DNA from: JBAYDV01 sp041668045
Lineage (GTDB): Bacteria > Bacteroidota > Bacteroidia > Bacteroidales > UBA932
Assembly: GCA_041668045.1 (NCBI GenBank)
Contig: JBAYDV010000103.1
Coordinates: 1 to 6,358, forward strand
Direction of reading: 5' to 3'
DNA length: 6,358 nt
Made by a program: the position numbers and the translations under genes. Position 1 is the stretch's first letter, and each line of letters opens with the position of its first letter. Under the pieces are notes generated by a model. It was not told the DNA's origin. It saw only the letters and a list, made by a program, of their open reading frames with translations, and made no database searches. This document shows, one piece after another, positions 1 through 6,358 of the stretch.

Positions 1-2
1 CA

Positions 3-398
3 GATGACGCTTATTATGCACATAAGATTACATCAATATCAGGTGGTACTGAATATTCTTGTTTAAAACTTGGTAAAAGTTCTTCTGATGGTACATGGAC
101 ATCTGGAGTAATTCCTAGTGGAACAAAAATAACTTTTTACGCTTGTGGATGGAAAGCTAAAAATACTACTTTAACTATAACTGTTAATAATGGAGGAACT
201 ATTGATGGCGCAGCTTCTAAGGTTATTGCTTTAACTAGTAATGATGGTGCTACTGGTAATTCTCCATATATTGTAGATTTTACAGATGAGCAAGCATATA
301 CATTTGATTTAGCAGATGTTACAGATGCTACTACCTTAACTTTTGCCACTAGTGAATCAGGACATAGAGCTTTAGTTACAGCTGTAAATATTAAATAA
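3..398 (+). CDS. C-terminal fragment of a probable secreted protein (beta-rich accessory domain), 5' end outside the window
   Basis: An open frame runs from the first bases of the window to a TAA at 396-398 and gives 131 residues with no stop; the start codon lies upstream. The residues are rich in Thr, Ser, Gly, Ala and Val in an alternating pattern that suggests a beta-sandwich. Segments include CLKLGKSSSDGTW, a turn, then ITFYACGWKAKNTTLTI, and a NDGATGNSPY loop near the middle. I recall similar LKLGTSS...FYAVAWKG segments at the C-terminus of Bacteroides extracellular proteins, including some linked to BACON domains and nucleases, but no catalytic motif is visible here and the function of the whole protein cannot be named. 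It precedes the nuclease/receptor cluster in the same direction but is separated from it by a likely terminator, so it is probably a separate transcription unit. That the frame is coding is fairly sure; the domain identity is tentative. Confidence 0.72.
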   Translation, partial: DDAYYAHKITSISGGTEYSCLKLGKSSSDGTWTSGVIPSGTKITFYACGWKAKNTTLTITVNNGGTIDGAASKVIALTSNDGATGNSPYIVDFTDEQAYTFDLADVTDATTLTFATSESGHRALVTAVNIK

Positions 399-436
399 TA
401 CACTTAATACGCTGCAAAAGCGATTGATAAATTAAT

Positions 437-472
437 TAATACAGGTTGATTAGAAATAATCAACTTGTATTA
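437..472 (+). terminator. Probable intrinsic terminator hairpin after the upstream gene
   Basis: The arms 437-451 and 458-472 pair over 15 bp with a single G-T wobble (444 with 465) around a six-base loop (452-457, AGAAAT). The stem is AT-rich at its base with a GC-containing middle, and it is followed by a moderately T-rich TCTTAACATT rather than a clean T run. It lies 38 bp after the stop of the upstream gene and 19 bp before the ATG of the nuclease gene. This fits a terminator for the first gene, but an mRNA 5'-leader structure controlling the next gene is also possible. Confidence 0.65.
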
Positions 473-491
473 TCTTAACATTAAATATAAT

Positions 492-1742
492 ATGAGAAGA
501 TTAATTAGCTTTGATAGCTTTTCTTCCAGAATTCTTATAGTTTTTTCTTTAGTATTTTTTTCCTTAAATCTTACTAATTGTACATCTGACAGTCTTGATG
601 TAGAAAATAGTGCAGTTTTAAGTAGTACTATGGAAAGTTATAATAAAACAGGACAATTTTTAAAAATAGAATCAAACAATAGTTGGACTATTAGTTTAGA
701 TTTTGGTGATAGTACAGAAGAATGGTGTACAGTTTCTCCTAAAGAGGGGAAAGGGAGTTCTGATGCTGTCATTTTACAATATTCAGTGAACAACTCTGAC
801 GAGAATAGAGATGTGACCATTAATGTTGATTTCGAGAATGGTAGGGATTTTTCTCTAAAAATGATTCAAGTAGGAAAAGATGTAGTCGTCGATCCAGATG
901 ATCCAGATGATCCTGTAGATCCAGATGACCCGGATGATCCTATTGATCCAGATGATCCAAATGGAAATAGTATAAAATGGGTAGAATTACCAACGATAGG
1001 GACAGATGCTGATTGTATGTTCGTTAATCATGATAATATTTTAGTTAATGGTGAATCTAAGAGAAACTATTCTTTATACTATGATAAGTCTAATAAAATA
1101 GCACTATGGGTAGCATATCCATTAGCAGAAGGTTATGTTGGTAGTTCAGGAAGAACAGATGATTGGGGTTATGATCCTAAAATTCCTGAAGAATATCAGC
1201 CTGATATGTCATCAGGAGTTTTATCTAAGACAGGAACTAGCGGATATGATAGAGGTCACCAATTACCTTCTGGCTCACGTACAGGAAGTACAACGATGAA
1301 TCGTACGACTTTTTATTATTCAAATATGACTGCTCAAGCTAGTACGATGAATCAAGGAGTATGGGTTAAACTCGAGAATAAAGTACGAGATTATATGAGT
1401 AGTTGTGATACCGTTTATGTAGTAACAGGTCCTATTTTAAAAACAGAAGAGAGTCAATCTATTAATAAATTATATTATAAAGATGGAGGTCTTTTTTCAG
1501 CCCTGCCAAGAGCTTATTTTAAAGTATTATTACGTTATTATAAGGATACTGATACTTATTCAGGTATAGGTTTTTATTATGAAAATGAAGCTATGTCTAG
1601 AAGTAGAGCTATTAGTAGTTCTGATGCCCATTCTATCGATTGGTTTGAAGAGAAAACGGGCTTCGACTTTTTCTCAAGTCTTCCAGATAGTGTGGAAGAT
1701 GATGTAGAAAGTCAGAATAATCCTAGTGCTTGGGGCATTTAA
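492..1742 (+). CDS. BACON-domain DNA/RNA non-specific endonuclease, predicted lipoprotein
   Basis: This 416-residue protein should hydrolyse DNA and/or RNA with little sequence preference at or outside the outer membrane. The ATG at 492 is preferred over an in-frame TTG at 465, because the TTG lies inside the hairpin arm and the ATG puts a basic MRR directly before the hydrophobic signal segment (about residues 13-27). Cys30 in LTNC is a candidate lipidation site, although Asn at -1 is unusual; the following TSDSLD is acidic, as in Bacteroidetes surface-export signals. Residues about 43-129 match a BACON domain (NNSWTIS, WCTVSP, a late MIQVG strand). Residues 134-156 are a DPDDP-repeat linker. 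Residues about 162-396 form the Endonuclease_NS (beta-beta-alpha metal) domain: DRGH at 253-256 with His256 as likely general base, and Asn287 and Glu295 in NQGVWVKLE, with the same 8-residue spacing as Asn119/Glu127 of Serratia nuclease. DTVYVVTGP follows. All key residues are present. It is the first gene of the likely operon; the next gene starts 21 bp downstream. No Shine-Dalgarno sequence and no convincing promoter were found upstream. Confidence 0.93.
   Translation: MRRLISFDSFSSRILIVFSLVFFSLNLTNCTSDSLDVENSAVLSSTMESYNKTGQFLKIESNNSWTISLDFGDSTEEWCTVSPKEGKGSSDAVILQYSVNNSDENRDVTINVDFENGRDFSLKMIQVGKDVVVDPDDPDDPVDPDDPDDPIDPDDPNGNSIKWVELPTIGTDADCMFVNHDNILVNGESKRNYSLYYDKSNKIALWVAYPLAEGYVGSSGRTDDWGYDPKIPEEYQPDMSSGVLSKTGTSGYDRGHQLPSGSRTGSTTMNRTTFYYSNMTAQASTMNQGVWVKLENKVRDYMSSCDTVYVVTGPILKTEESQSINKLYYKDGGLFSALPRAYFKVLLRYYKDTDTYSGIGFYYENEAMSRSRAISSSDAHSIDWFEEKTGFDFFSSLPDSVEDDVESQNNPSAWGI
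891..959 (+). repeat. In-gene tandem repeat encoding an Asp-Pro linker
   Basis: Two 27-bp units (891-917 and 918-944) and a 15-bp partial third unit (945-959) encode DPDDPDDPV, DPDDPDDPI and DPDDP. Within each unit there is a 9-bp sub-period of the GATCCAGAT type. The repeat lies exactly between the BACON and nuclease domains of the endonuclease gene. Unit lengths are multiples of three, so copy-number change would alter linker length without a frameshift. The encoded segment is strongly acidic and probably extended; Ca2+ binding is conceivable but not shown. Confidence 0.9.
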
Positions 1743-1763
1743 TATTTACTAAATAAATTTGAT

Positions 1764-2828
1764 ATGAAATTAAAATTAAGGATATTAATTTTCGCCATAT
1801 TATTAGGAGGTATATCTCTTTCTGCGAAAACTAGATCACAAGCTCCTAAAGATGAGTATGTAATCGTCTTTTATAATCAAGAAAATCTCTTCGATATTTA
1901 CGATGATCCAGTTATTCATGATGAAGAATTTACTCCTGATGGAGTCAAGAAATGGACTATGGTCAAGTATAAAAAGAAAATAGCTAATATGTCGAAAGTA
2001 TTGTTCGATTTAGCTAAAACTGTCAAAGCATATCCTACTATCATAGGTGTATCTGAGACAGAAAACAGACATGTTCTTGAAGATTTAGTCTCTACGCCTG
2101 ATTTATTAAAAGCGAATTATCAGATAGTACAGTATGATTCTCCAGATGCACGTGGTATCGACTGTGCACTTTTCTATCGCCCTGATAAATTCAAATTATT
2201 ATGGAGTAAACCTATTAAAACTATTATTCCGTCTCGCCCTGATTTTCGTACTAGAGATATCTTAGCAGTATGTGGAACGATAGATAATGAATTATTCTGT
2301 TTCTTTGTAAATCACTGGTCATCACGCTGGGGTGGATCAGAACAGTCATCTTATCTTAGAGAGGGTGCTGCAGCTACTCTTAAACATTTTGCAGATTCAC
2401 TTCAAATAGCTCAGCCAGGTATTAAAATGGTGATGATGGGCGATTTGAATGATGATCCTCAAGACAAGAGTGTGCATGAGGTTTTAGGAGCTAAAGAAGA
2501 ACCAGATATGGTAGGTAAGAATGGATATTTTAATCCTTTTTTCAACATACTAAAAGCTGGTTTTGGCACATTAGGTTATCACGATGCCTGGAATCTGTTT
2601 GATAATATGATAGTGAATGCTAACCTGCTAAACGCTCCAAAAGGTAGCATTGCCTTAAAACAAAATAAGACAGATAAATATCATTTCTACGGTTATATAT
2701 TCAAACGTAAATATATGATTCAGCAAGAAGGAAAATATAAAAATTATCCTCTAAGAACATTTAGCGGGAATACTTTCCAAAATGGTTATAGTGACCATCT
2801 TCCAGTATATATAAAAATAGGTAAATAA
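1764..2828 (+). CDS. Secreted endonuclease/exonuclease/phosphatase (EEP) family protein
   Basis: This 354-residue protein belongs to the metal-dependent DNase I-like phosphodiesterase fold. The first 20-26 residues (basic MKLKLR, then a hydrophobic ILIFAILLGGISLSA) form a signal peptide without a lipobox cysteine, so it is probably periplasmic or secreted. The EEP motifs occur in order: YNQENLFD at 37-44 (Asn38); IIGVSETEN at 93-101, where Glu98 is the likely metal ligand; RGIDCALFYRP at 130-140; VNHWSSRWGG at 182-191 with His184; MGDLNDDP at 225-232 with Asp227 and Asn229; and YSDHLPVYI at 342-350 with Asp344 and His345. The enzyme therefore looks intact. EEP proteins cut DNA or RNA but some act on phospholipids or other phosphodiesters, so the substrate is not proven; the adjacent non-specific nuclease makes a nucleic-acid substrate most likely. 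It starts 21 bp after the nuclease gene, with no Shine-Dalgarno sequence in the AT-rich gap, and ends 7 bp before the receptor gene. Confidence 0.9.
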   Translation: MKLKLRILIFAILLGGISLSAKTRSQAPKDEYVIVFYNQENLFDIYDDPVIHDEEFTPDGVKKWTMVKYKKKIANMSKVLFDLAKTVKAYPTIIGVSETENRHVLEDLVSTPDLLKANYQIVQYDSPDARGIDCALFYRPDKFKLLWSKPIKTIIPSRPDFRTRDILAVCGTIDNELFCFFVNHWSSRWGGSEQSSYLREGAAATLKHFADSLQIAQPGIKMVMMGDLNDDPQDKSVHEVLGAKEEPDMVGKNGYFNPFFNILKAGFGTLGYHDAWNLFDNMIVNANLLNAPKGSIALKQNKTDKYHFYGYIFKRKYMIQQEGKYKNYPLRTFSGNTFQNGYSDHLPVYIKIGK

Positions 2829-2835
2829 GAAATCT

Positions 2836-5628
2836 ATGAAATTAAAAAATTTAATAACTACAGCATTTCTACTAATAATATCCACTATGGCTTTCGCACA
2901 AGTCGGAGGAGTTATTGGAAGAATCGTCGATAGAGCTAATCGTCAGCCTATCGTAGGAGCTACAGTAACTCTAACGACTCCAGAAGGAGAAGTTACGACG
3001 ACTACTGAAGCAAAAGGTATATTCAAGTTTGAAAATATCGCTGATGGCCGTTATGATGTAATCGTTAAAGCCGATCAATATATAGACAATAGATTAAATG
3101 TCTATGTCAAAGGTGGTATAAAAGATATGATGGATATCACCATGACAGCCTCTATTCAGGACAATGATTTAGATGATGACCTTTTCGCAGAATTCGACAG
3201 CTCAAACGAAGCAGGATTCGAAGACTTACCATCAGTACTTTCATCTTCGAAAGACATATATGATAACGTAGCAGGATACAAATTCGGGGCAATGAGGTTT
3301 CTAAGTCGTGGTTACGAAAGTGGAACGTCAGATGTTTACATTAATGGCGTCCGTTTTAATGACGCGAATACCGGATACACCCCTTGGTCACTTTTTAGTG
3401 GCTTAAATGAAGCTACGCGAAATAAAAGCGTATCTGATGGTATGGCTATCGCCGAAAATGGTAATGGTGGTATAAATGGAGTTACCGAAGTCAATGCTTA
3501 TGCATCTGAAGTTCGTAAAGGGCTTCACACCAGTTTCTTAACATCTAATTCTTTTTATAGATGGAGATTTATGGTAACATATGCCTCTGGTGAATTAGAC
3601 AATGGATGGTCATACGCTTTTTCAGGTTCTACTCGTCAAGGAGGAAATGACTATATGCAAGGAGTCAAATATAACTCTTTCGCTTATTATGCAGGAGTTG
3701 AGAAAAATATAAATGACACACATAATTTCTCATTTACATTCATGGGCTCACCTACAGTAAGAGGAGTAATGGGTGCTTCTACACAAGAAGTATATGATTT
3801 GATGGGCACTAACTACTATAATCCAAACTGGGGTTACCAGGGAGGAACATCAGATAGTGATATCAGAACTTCTCGCGAAAAAAATATTCATGAGCCTCTA
3901 GCTATATTTAATTATAAATACACTCCAAATGAAAGTTTTAAACTAACTGCTAATGTAGCTTACCGTTTCGGTAAATATGCTTATTCTTCACTTTCATGGT
4001 ATGACACAAGCGATCCTCGTCCAGATTATTATCGTAATCTACCAAGTTATTTTTCTGATGATCCAGTCAAAGCTGGTTGGGTAAAAGAAGGATGGAAGAC
4101 AGATGAGAGTATTAGACATCTTGATTGGAATAGAATGTATAATGTAAACTATAACTCATATTTAGATAAAGATGCCCAAGATTATACTTACGAGAGTGGT
4201 ATTAACTCCACAGGAGATTTACTCCGTTCTAAATATATCATAGGAGATAGAAGAACTGACCAAAAAGACCTTATTACTAGTCTTAAAATAGATAAAACTT
4301 TCAATGCTAAATTAAGTGGTACTTTTGGTTATAATTTTAGACATAATGACACAGAAAATTACATGGTAGTAAACGACCTTCTTGGCGGAGACTGCTGGGT
4401 AGATATTGACCAATATGCAGAACGTGATTTTACATCCAACGATGCTATTCAGAGTGATTTAAATAATCCTAATAGAGTAGTCAAAGAAGGAGATAAATTC
4501 AGTTATGACTATTATGCTCACATAAGAAGTCATAATCTTTGGGGAAATGCTACTTATGTTATTACTAGTAAATTAAATACCACCTTAGCAGCAGGTATAG
4601 GTTACAATACTTTCTGGAGAGAGGGTAAATATAAAAAAGGACTTTTCCCAGATGATTCATATGGAGATTCAGAGAAAGAGAACTTCTTTACATATAATGC
4701 TAAATTAGCTTTAAACTATTCATTCCTTGGTCAGAATAGATTATACGCCAATATAGGCTATAGATCAGACTCTCCATATTTTAGAGATTCATATCTATCT
4801 GCTCGTACTAGGAACACAGTGGCCTCAAACCTAGAGAATAAAAAAACTTTTAGTGCAGATATTAATTTCTCAGGTAAAATTTTAGGAGCTACTGTTAGAG
4901 CCTCTGCATATTATACTACCATCGAAGATCAGATGGATCTTATAAGTTTCTATGATGATATACAGAGAAGTTTCACTAATATGTCTCTTTCTAATATAAA
5001 TCAAAGAAATATTGGTATAGAATTAGGTTATGATATTCCTGTTCCTTATGTAACTGGACTTTCAGTTCAAGGAGCACTTAGTCTTGGAAAATATGTTTAC
5101 ACCTCAAATGCTAACATGACACAGACTGTCGATAACTCTAATCTAATAATACATGAGAATGCGAAAGTAAGATGGGATGGTTATAGAGTGCCAAGTACTC
5201 CTCAGATAGCATCTAATATAGGACTTGCTTACAGAACACCTGGTTATCTTTTCTTAAATCTTGATGTAAGTTATTTTGATAAAATGTATTTATCAATGAA
5301 TCCAATGCGTCGTACTGATTTCGCAGTAGCAGGAATAGATTATACAGCTCAACCAGAATTATATAATAATATGGTAGCACAAGAAGAATTTGACCCTGCA
5401 GTAGTAGTTAATGCTAGTGTTGGAAAATCCTGGTATATTCAAAGAAAATATAATGTGGGAGTAAATCTTAGTGTCAATAATATCTTAAATAGTCAAGATA
5501 TTAAAACAGGAGGTTATGAACAGATGAGAATAAAACAACAAGATGATGGTTCTTATAAACCATTTGATTCCAAGTATTTCTATATGTTCGGAACTACTTA
5601 TATGTTAAATGTTTACTTTAGATTTTAA
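2836..5628 (+). CDS. TonB-dependent outer-membrane receptor with carboxypeptidase-regulatory-like N-terminal domain
   Basis: This complete 930-residue protein should form a 22-strand outer-membrane barrel that imports a ligand using TonB/ExbBD energy. Residues 1-21 are a signal peptide ending in MAFA, with cleavage before Gln22. Residues about 24-104 form a carboxypeptidase-D-regulatory-like beta-sandwich (GRIVDRANRQPIVGATVTL; GIFKFENIADGRYDVIVKA). An acidic stretch follows (about 109-130, with NDLDDDLF). The plug begins near LPSVLSSSKDIYDNVA (131-146), with RFLSRGYESG (154-163) and the YINGVRFND motif (168-176). The remainder is rich in Tyr/Asn/Gly amphipathic strands and ends in LNVYFRF with a terminal Phe, the usual barrel-assembly signal. 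A clear TonB box was not recognised. No SusD-like gene is adjacent, so it is better called a general TonB-dependent receptor than a SusC. It lies 7 bp after the EEP gene and 12 bp before the DUF5689 gene, indicating co-expression. The ligand is unknown; an oligonucleotide, nucleoside, phosphate-containing product or metal would fit the neighbours. Confidence 0.93.
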   Translation: MKLKNLITTAFLLIISTMAFAQVGGVIGRIVDRANRQPIVGATVTLTTPEGEVTTTTEAKGIFKFENIADGRYDVIVKADQYIDNRLNVYVKGGIKDMMDITMTASIQDNDLDDDLFAEFDSSNEAGFEDLPSVLSSSKDIYDNVAGYKFGAMRFLSRGYESGTSDVYINGVRFNDANTGYTPWSLFSGLNEATRNKSVSDGMAIAENGNGGINGVTEVNAYASEVRKGLHTSFLTSNSFYRWRFMVTYASGELDNGWSYAFSGSTRQGGNDYMQGVKYNSFAYYAGVEKNINDTHNFSFTFMGSPTVRGVMGASTQEVYDLMGTNYYNPNWGYQGGTSDSDIRTSREKNIHEPLAIFNYKYTPNESFKLTANVAYRFGKYAYSSLSWYDTSDPRPDYYRNLPSYFSDDPVKAGWVKEGWKTDESIRHLDWNRMYNVNYNSYLDKDAQDYTYESGINSTGDLLRSKYIIGDRRTDQKDLITSLKIDKTFNAKLSGTFGYNFRHNDTENYMVVNDLLGGDCWVDIDQYAERDFTSNDAIQSDLNNPNRVVKEGDKFSYDYYAHIRSHNLWGNATYVITSKLNTTLAAGIGYNTFWREGKYKKGLFPDDSYGDSEKENFFTYNAKLALNYSFLGQNRLYANIGYRSDSPYFRDSYLSARTRNTVASNLENKKTFSADINFSGKILGATVRASAYYTTIEDQMDLISFYDDIQRSFTNMSLSNINQRNIGIELGYDIPVPYVTGLSVQGALSLGKYVYTSNANMTQTVDNSNLIIHENAKVRWDGYRVPSTPQIASNIGLAYRTPGYLFLNLDVSYFDKMYLSMNPMRRTDFAVAGIDYTAQPELYNNMVAQEEFDPAVVVNASVGKSWYIQRKYNVGVNLSVNNILNSQDIKTGGYEQMRIKQQDDGSYKPFDSKYFYMFGTTYMLNVYFRF

Positions 5629-5630
5629 TA

Positions 5631-5634
5631 GGAG
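5631..5634 (+). promoter_or_regulatory. Shine-Dalgarno-like GGAG before the DUF5689 gene
   Basis: GGAG sits six bases before the first ATG (5641) and nine before the second (5644), within the 12-bp gap after the receptor stop. It is the only gene start in the window with a recognisable Shine-Dalgarno core; the other three starts have AT-rich leaders, as is common in Bacteroidetes. It supports the start at 5641/5644. Confidence 0.6.
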
Positions 5635-5640
5635 ATAAAG

Positions 5641-6358
5641 ATGATGAAAAATATAAAAATATTAAAGAGAAGTTTAACTATAACAGCGTTCTTATGGTTA
5701 GCACTTTCTATGGTTATCTCGACCTCTTCATGTTCTAAAGACTGGGATGATGAAGAGAAAAATGAAACAGTAGAGATGACAGCTAATACTACTATAGCTG
5801 AATTAAAAGCTATGTATAAAGGTTCTCCAGTTACTATAACAGACGAAAGTATAATAGTAGATGCTAGAGTAATAAGTACTGATAAATATGGCAATTTCTA
5901 TAGAAGTTTCTATGTAGAAGATGAAACAGGAGGGTTAGAGATTAAATTAGGAAAAACTGGTATTTATAATGACTACCATGAAGGGCAGACTATTTATATT
6001 AAGCCAAACTTGTTAACTCTAGGAGCATATAATGGAACAGTTAATTTAGGATATGCTTCCCAGGAAGAGAAATATGAGACAGCTTATATAGATGTACCTG
6101 TAATTATTAAGAAAACTATATTCGCTGGAGCTACTGGTGATAAGGTAGAGCCAAAAGTTATCACATCTTCAGGTCTGGTTGATTCTAATATAGGATGTCT
6201 TGTAACTTTTGAAAATGCCACATATAAAGAAGGTGGATATTATAATTTTAACACTAGCTCTTATGTTGAAGGTCTATCTACATGGGCAGTCAAAGATGAT
6301 CCTACTACTTCTATAGAAGAAAATTATTCGGGAGATCAAGTCTTTTCTATAGATGCAG
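5641..6358 (+). CDS. DUF5689 domain lipoprotein, 3' end outside the window
   Basis: The first 239 residues of a surface or outer-membrane lipoprotein are present; the frame is still open at the window end. It begins with tandem ATG codons (5641 and 5644), both suitably spaced from GGAG. Residues about 3-30 form a signal peptide (basic NIKILKR, hydrophobic core) ending in STSSC with Cys31 as the lipidation site. The following SKDWDDEEKNE is strongly acidic, resembling the lipoprotein export signal of Bacteroidetes surface lipoproteins. From about residue 48 the pattern fits DUF5689: TIAELKAMYKG, then an OB-like strand series with GNFYRSFYVEDETGGLEIKLG, YHEGQTIYIKPNLLTLGAYNG, a YETAYIDVPVI segment, and IGCLVTFENATYKEGG. 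The domain is known from Bacteroidetes and its biochemical function is not established to my knowledge. An OB-like fold next to nucleases and a TonB receptor makes binding of nucleic acid or its fragments a reasonable guess. It lies 12 bp after the receptor and is probably translated from the same transcript. The missing C-terminus may hold a further domain. Confidence 0.88.
   Translation, partial: MMKNIKILKRSLTITAFLWLALSMVISTSSCSKDWDDEEKNETVEMTANTTIAELKAMYKGSPVTITDESIIVDARVISTDKYGNFYRSFYVEDETGGLEIKLGKTGIYNDYHEGQTIYIKPNLLTLGAYNGTVNLGYASQEEKYETAYIDVPVIIKKTIFAGATGDKVEPKVITSSGLVDSNIGCLVTFENATYKEGGYYNFNTSSYVEGLSTWAVKDDPTTSIEENYSGDQVFSIDA

Noticed and set aside
137..403. Minus-strand open frame of 88 codons
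   Set aside because: It is antisense to the C-terminal tail of the upstream gene, whose + frame has coherent secreted-domain composition; the minus product shows no recognisable domain.
410..422. Small inverted repeat CGCT...AGCG after the first gene
   Set aside because: Only four base pairs with a five-base loop and no T run; too weak to call beside the 15-bp hairpin that follows.
465..491. TTG at 465 as the start of the endonuclease gene, adding nine residues
   Set aside because: The TTG lies inside the 3' arm of the hairpin, has no ribosome binding site, and adds MYYLNIKYN before a normal signal peptide that begins well at the ATG at 492.
638..820. Minus-strand open frame of 60 codons
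   Set aside because: It is antisense to the BACON domain of the endonuclease and has no independent coding support.
1764..2856. Shared ATGAAATTAAAA at the starts of the EEP and receptor genes, considered as a possible duplication
   Set aside because: Similarity stops after about 12 bases and reflects ordinary basic MKLK signal-peptide starts in AT-rich DNA.
2836..5628. Classification of the receptor as SusC of a polysaccharide utilisation locus
   Set aside because: The following gene is DUF5689 rather than SusD, no carbohydrate enzyme is visible, and the plug motifs do not look SusC-like.
5625..5894. Minus-strand open frame of 89 codons with hydrophobic segments
   Set aside because: It is antisense to the signal peptide and start of the DUF5689 gene, which has a ribosome binding site and a family match; hydrophobicity arises from the complementary AT-rich codons.
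1..6358. Mobile element, phage, CRISPR or toxin-immunity system
   Set aside because: No transposase, integrase, terminal inverted repeats, spaced repeats or small immunity gene is visible; the nucleases carry export signals and lack a toxin-delivery domain.

Overview
The window looks like chromosomal DNA of an AT-rich member of the Bacteroidetes, most likely Bacteroidales. The evidence is a BACON domain, Bacteroidetes-type lipoprotein N-termini with an acidic stretch after the cysteine, a TonB-dependent receptor with an N-terminal carboxypeptidase-regulatory-like domain, a DUF5689 lipoprotein, and AT-rich translation starts that mostly lack a Shine-Dalgarno sequence. Genus cannot be decided from this sequence. 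All genes are on the + strand and tightly packed. No tRNA, rRNA, CRISPR array, transposase or phage gene is visible.

Layout: (1) 3-398, the C-terminal 131 residues of a protein that starts outside the window; they look like a beta-rich accessory domain of a secreted protein. (2) 399-491, a short intergenic region with a strong 15-bp hairpin at 437-472, a likely terminator separating gene 1 from the following cluster. (3) 492-1742, a predicted lipoprotein with a BACON domain, a DPDDP-repeat linker and a DRGH-type DNA/RNA non-specific endonuclease domain. (4) 1764-2828, a secreted endonuclease/exonuclease/phosphatase (EEP) family protein with its active-site motifs in place. (5) 2836-5628, a complete 930-residue TonB-dependent outer-membrane receptor. 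(6) 5641 to the window end, the first 239 residues of a DUF5689 lipoprotein, cut by the window edge.

Genes 2 to 5 are separated by only 21, 7 and 12 bp and probably form one operon. The simplest reading is a secreted nucleic-acid-processing and uptake locus. Two nucleases of unrelated folds would cut extracellular or periplasmic DNA/RNA. The TonB-dependent receptor would import a product or a cofactor, and the DUF5689 lipoprotein would act at the cell surface next to the receptor. The nuclease and receptor assignments are well supported by motifs; the shared pathway and the substrate are inference. No SusD-like gene and no glycoside hydrolase is visible, so this is not a standard polysaccharide utilisation locus as far as the window shows.
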